From Deltaproteobacteria bacterium (GTDB lineage: Bacteria; Desulfobacterota; Binatia; Binatales; Binataceae), in contig JAKAVC010000130.1 in assembly GCA_021817345.1 (NCBI GenBank), positions 1 to 34,634 of the forward strand: DNA of 34,634 nt, read 5' to 3'. Shown piece by piece: positions 32,608-34,634 of this stretch (within the stretch, counting starts at the first letter, position 1; the number at the start of each line of letters is the position of its first letter). The notes under the pieces are model-generated. The model was not told the DNA's origin. It did no database searches and saw only the letters and a list, made by a program, of their open reading frames with translations. The position numbers and the translations under genes are program-made.

Positions 32608-34374
32608 TCACCATCCGATCACCTGCGCGGCCATGACTGGCGCCAACTGGCCGCGCGGATCGCATCCGCCGCGGAGAACGCCGCTCGCCGGGTCCAATGC
32701 GACTGCAAGCACATGCCCCTCGGACCACGATGGGCGAAGGTCGATTCTGTGCCCCCGCGAGGCAAGTTCAGCGATCGCGGCGTCATCGAGGCGGCTTTCG
32801 ATCCTGAGCAGGCCCGGGCTCGTCCCGTGCGGGTAGAAGGTCGAAGGAAAATGCGCAGTGGAAAATTTGGGCGCCTCGATTGCCTCCTGCAGATTCATGC
32901 CGAAATCTACGACATTGAGAAAAAATTGCAGTGTCCATTGGTCCTGTTGGTCCCCGCCCGGCGTGCCGAAAGCGAGGCGCGACCCGTCGGCGCGGATCGC
33001 GAGCGAAGGGGTTAGGGTCGTGCGTGGACGCTTGCCCGGCGCAAGCGCGTTGGGATGGCTTTCGTCGAGGTAGAAGGTCTGCATACGGGAGCCGAGCGGG
33101 AATCCGAGTTCGGGGATCACCGGCGAACTGGAAATCCACCCGCCGCTCGCGGTTATCGCAGCCAGGTTGCCCATGCGATCGGCGGCACAGACGTGGACCG
33201 TTCCACCGCCCCATCCGCGGCCTTCGCGCGCTGCGGGCCCGAATGCCTTCATCGCAACCGGATCGCCGGGCCGATGCTCCATCGAGGCGCGATGCATGTC
33301 GATCAACTCGCGTCGGAGCCCGGCGTATTCCCTTGAGAGCAATCCTTTGAGGGGTACGTCAACGAATTCGGGATCGGCGTAATACGCCTCGCGATCGGCG
33401 AAGGCGAGTTTCGCCGCCTCGACCACGGTATGGACGTAATCTGCGGAGTTATGCCCCATCGAGCGGAGATTGAATCCTTCGAGCAATCGAAGCTGCTGCA
33501 GGAACACCGGACCCTGCGACCACGGCCCGCACTTGAAGACCGCAACACCCCGATAATCCGCCGTGACCGGCGTTTCGATCCGGGTGGTAAACGAGGCGAG
33601 ATCGGAAAGCTGAAGAAGCCCGCCGTGGGCGTCGGACCAGGCGACGATATCGCGCGCAATATCGCCGCGATAAAAGCGCGCGCGCGCCGCATCGAGCGCG
33701 CTTCGCCGCCCGCTGTTTCTCGCGCCTGCCTCGGCGTCGAGCAACCGGCGGAAGAAAGCGGCAAGCGCCGGGTTCCGAATGATTTCGCCCGGGCGCGGGA
33801 CTTCTCCATTCGGCATGTAAACCTGCGCCGTGGACGGCCATTCGTTGCGGAATTTTTCGGCAAAGTGCCGAATCGAAGCGCCCGCTCCCGCCATCTGCCC
33901 TTCGCCTTGCGAGAGTTCTTCGCCCGCAAGTCCAACATGGACGGGAAAGCCTTCCTCAGCGATGGCAAGCGCCGGTTCGAGCACCTCGGCGAGCGGTTTG
34001 GTGCCGAATTCGGCGAGCGCCGTGACCAGCGAGTCGAGCGCTGCAGGCACCCCTGCGGCGAGCAGTCCCTGATGCGGCATCAGGTTCATCCCGAGCGAGC
34101 GGTAGTGTTCGATCGTGGCGTGGGCGGATGCCTTCATGTTGCCATTCAGCGCTACGACGCGTTGCATCCGTGCATCATGGACAAGCATAGGCGCCTCGCC
34201 ACCGATCGTGTGCATATGAGGGTTGACCGCTCCTTCGACGAACGTGGCGGCTACGGCTGCGTCGACAGCGTTGCCGCCCCGGGCGAAAATCTGCGCGCCA
34301 GCCGCCGCTGAGAGGTAATGCTCGGTGGCGATCATGGCCTGACGGCCCATTACCATGGGGTACCAGGTAGGCAT
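32608..34374 (-). CDS. Gamma-glutamyltransferase family Ntn hydrolase
   Basis: A 588-aa member of the GGT family, whose proenzymes cut themselves before a threonine that becomes the nucleophile. N-terminal marks are ARGGNAVDAAVAATFVEGAVNPHMHTIGGEAPMLV and GVPAALDSL. The predicted nucleophile is Thr392 in GGGTVHVCAADRMGNLAAIT; the usual second threonine of TTH is valine. Downstream, GKRPRTTLTPSL and FGTPGGDQQDQW are typical of the small subunit. No signal peptide is visible, so a cytosolic location is likely, unlike E. coli GGT. Substrate may be glutathione, another gamma-glutamyl compound or a cephalosporin-like amide. GAGG lies nine bases before ATG 34374. Confidence 0.87.
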   Translation of the reverse strand: MPTWYPMVMGRQAMIATEHYLSAAAGAQIFARGGNAVDAAVAATFVEGAVNPHMHTIGGEAPMLVHDARMQRVVALNGNMKASAHATIEHYRSLGMNLMPHQGLLAAGVPAALDSLVTALAEFGTKPLAEVLEPALAIAEEGFPVHVGLAGEELSQGEGQMAGAGASIRHFAEKFRNEWPSTAQVYMPNGEVPRPGEIIRNPALAAFFRRLLDAEAGARNSGRRSALDAARARFYRGDIARDIVAWSDAHGGLLQLSDLASFTTRIETPVTADYRGVAVFKCGPWSQGPVFLQQLRLLEGFNLRSMGHNSADYVHTVVEAAKLAFADREAYYADPEFVDVPLKGLLSREYAGLRRELIDMHRASMEHRPGDPVAMKAFGPAAREGRGWGGGTVHVCAADRMGNLAAITASGGWISSSPVIPELGFPLGSRMQTFYLDESHPNALAPGKRPRTTLTPSLAIRADGSRLAFGTPGGDQQDQWTLQFFLNVVDFGMNLQEAIEAPKFSTAHFPSTFYPHGTSPGLLRIESRLDDAAIAELASRGHRIDLRPSWSEGHVLAVALDPASGVLRGGCDPRGQLAPVMAAQVIGW

Positions 34375-34432
34375 TTGGCAAACCTCGCAGCGAAGCGCTG
34401 CCTTGCGAATTGGAACCTGGGCGACGCTGCGT

Positions 34433-34461
34433 AGACGATCGAAGGTGACACAAGATCGTCT
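34433..34461. promoter_or_regulatory. Candidate operator upstream of the GGT-family gene
   Basis: A perfect 8-bp inverted repeat AGACGATC (34433-34440) and GATCGTCT (34454-34461) with a 13-nt spacer gives 21 bp between centres, two helical turns. It lies 59-87 bp upstream of the start codon and just downstream of the predicted promoter. Binding there would block transcription. Confidence 0.5.
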
Positions 34462-34486
34462 GTGATGTGAACTATTTGGGCTGCAT

Positions 34487-34515
34487 ATTCTATGAAATGG
34501 GCATCATCGCCTGAA
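34487..34515 (-). promoter_or_regulatory. Candidate sigma70 promoter of the GGT-family gene
   Basis: On the minus strand, TTCAGG (complement of 34510-34515) and TAGAAT (complement of 34487-34492) are separated by 17 nt. The -10 matches five of six consensus bases, the -35 only three. The predicted start would be near 34480, just upstream of the inverted repeat at 34433-34461. Confidence 0.4.
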
Positions 34516-34634
34516 CGAAAGACTGCCTCCTGGTGTTGACGCACGGCCCAAACGACCGGAAAACTTGCTTTTTTTTAGATCTTCGCCACAGAAACCAACT
34601 TTTCGTAACCCCCTCTAAATATCAGGCCCGAGGC

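Noticed and set aside
34553-34580. T-run at the right end as a terminator
   Set aside because: A run of eight T residues is present but no stable hairpin precedes it on the plus strand.

Overview
The window is a high-GC, gene-dense chromosomal segment of a Gram-negative, deltaproteobacteria-like bacterium. This follows from outer-membrane lipoproteins with clear lipoboxes, a UB2H-type PBP1B, HtpX and periplasmic HtrA, a carD-ispD pair, and a tmk-holB-ricT-metG-tatD run. Desulfobacterota or the Binatota/Myxococcota neighbourhood would fit, but nothing here fixes the phylum. I saw no rRNA, tRNA, CRISPR array, transposase or prophage gene. The content is mostly core housekeeping, with a few lineage-specific envelope genes and one unusual regulatory pair.

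Layout. 1-3435: the first codons of an IscA/ErpA-like gene on the minus strand, then rsmD, coaD, an aspartate-type aminotransferase and endonuclease V. 3432-5564: a Nudix hydrolase that converges on nfi, then a zinc alcohol dehydrogenase and a cupin closed by a strong terminator. 5585-8885: a His-tailed alanine-zipper lipoprotein, a solitary groEL, an exported hypothetical protein and a second alanine-zipper lipoprotein. 9030-11163: tandem operator-like repeats, rimI, carD with its own promoter and terminator, and ispD. 11190-12987 (minus): cysK-larE. 13100-15617: a GT9 glycosyltransferase, htpX and a DUF1844 gene. 15637-20470: htrA, PBP1B and a translationally coupled exported TPR protein. 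20538-29598: a long plus-strand run with many short overlaps (tsaD, rsmA, mutM, yjbQ, prepilin peptidase, tmk, holB, ricT, metG, tatD). 29728-31037: an ECF sigma factor overlapping by 4 nt a gene for a methylated-DNA methyltransferase that carries an Ada-type zinc domain at its C-terminus. 31111-32253 (minus): three tandem glycine-zipper lipoprotein copies, the middle one dead. 32608-34374 (minus): a gamma-glutamyltransferase-family enzyme with a candidate operator.

The best candidate for an undescribed system is the sigma factor plus Ogt-Ada(Zn) pair at 29728-31037. The methyl-accepting sensor domain of Ada sits at the wrong end of the protein and has no AraC-type helix-turn-helix. The translationally coupled ECF sigma factor could supply the missing transcriptional output, giving a sigma-based alkylation response. 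A second candidate is the TPR protein coupled to PBP1B, which could be an activator analogous to LpoA/LpoB. All functional links are inferred from sequence read by eye; no database search was run.
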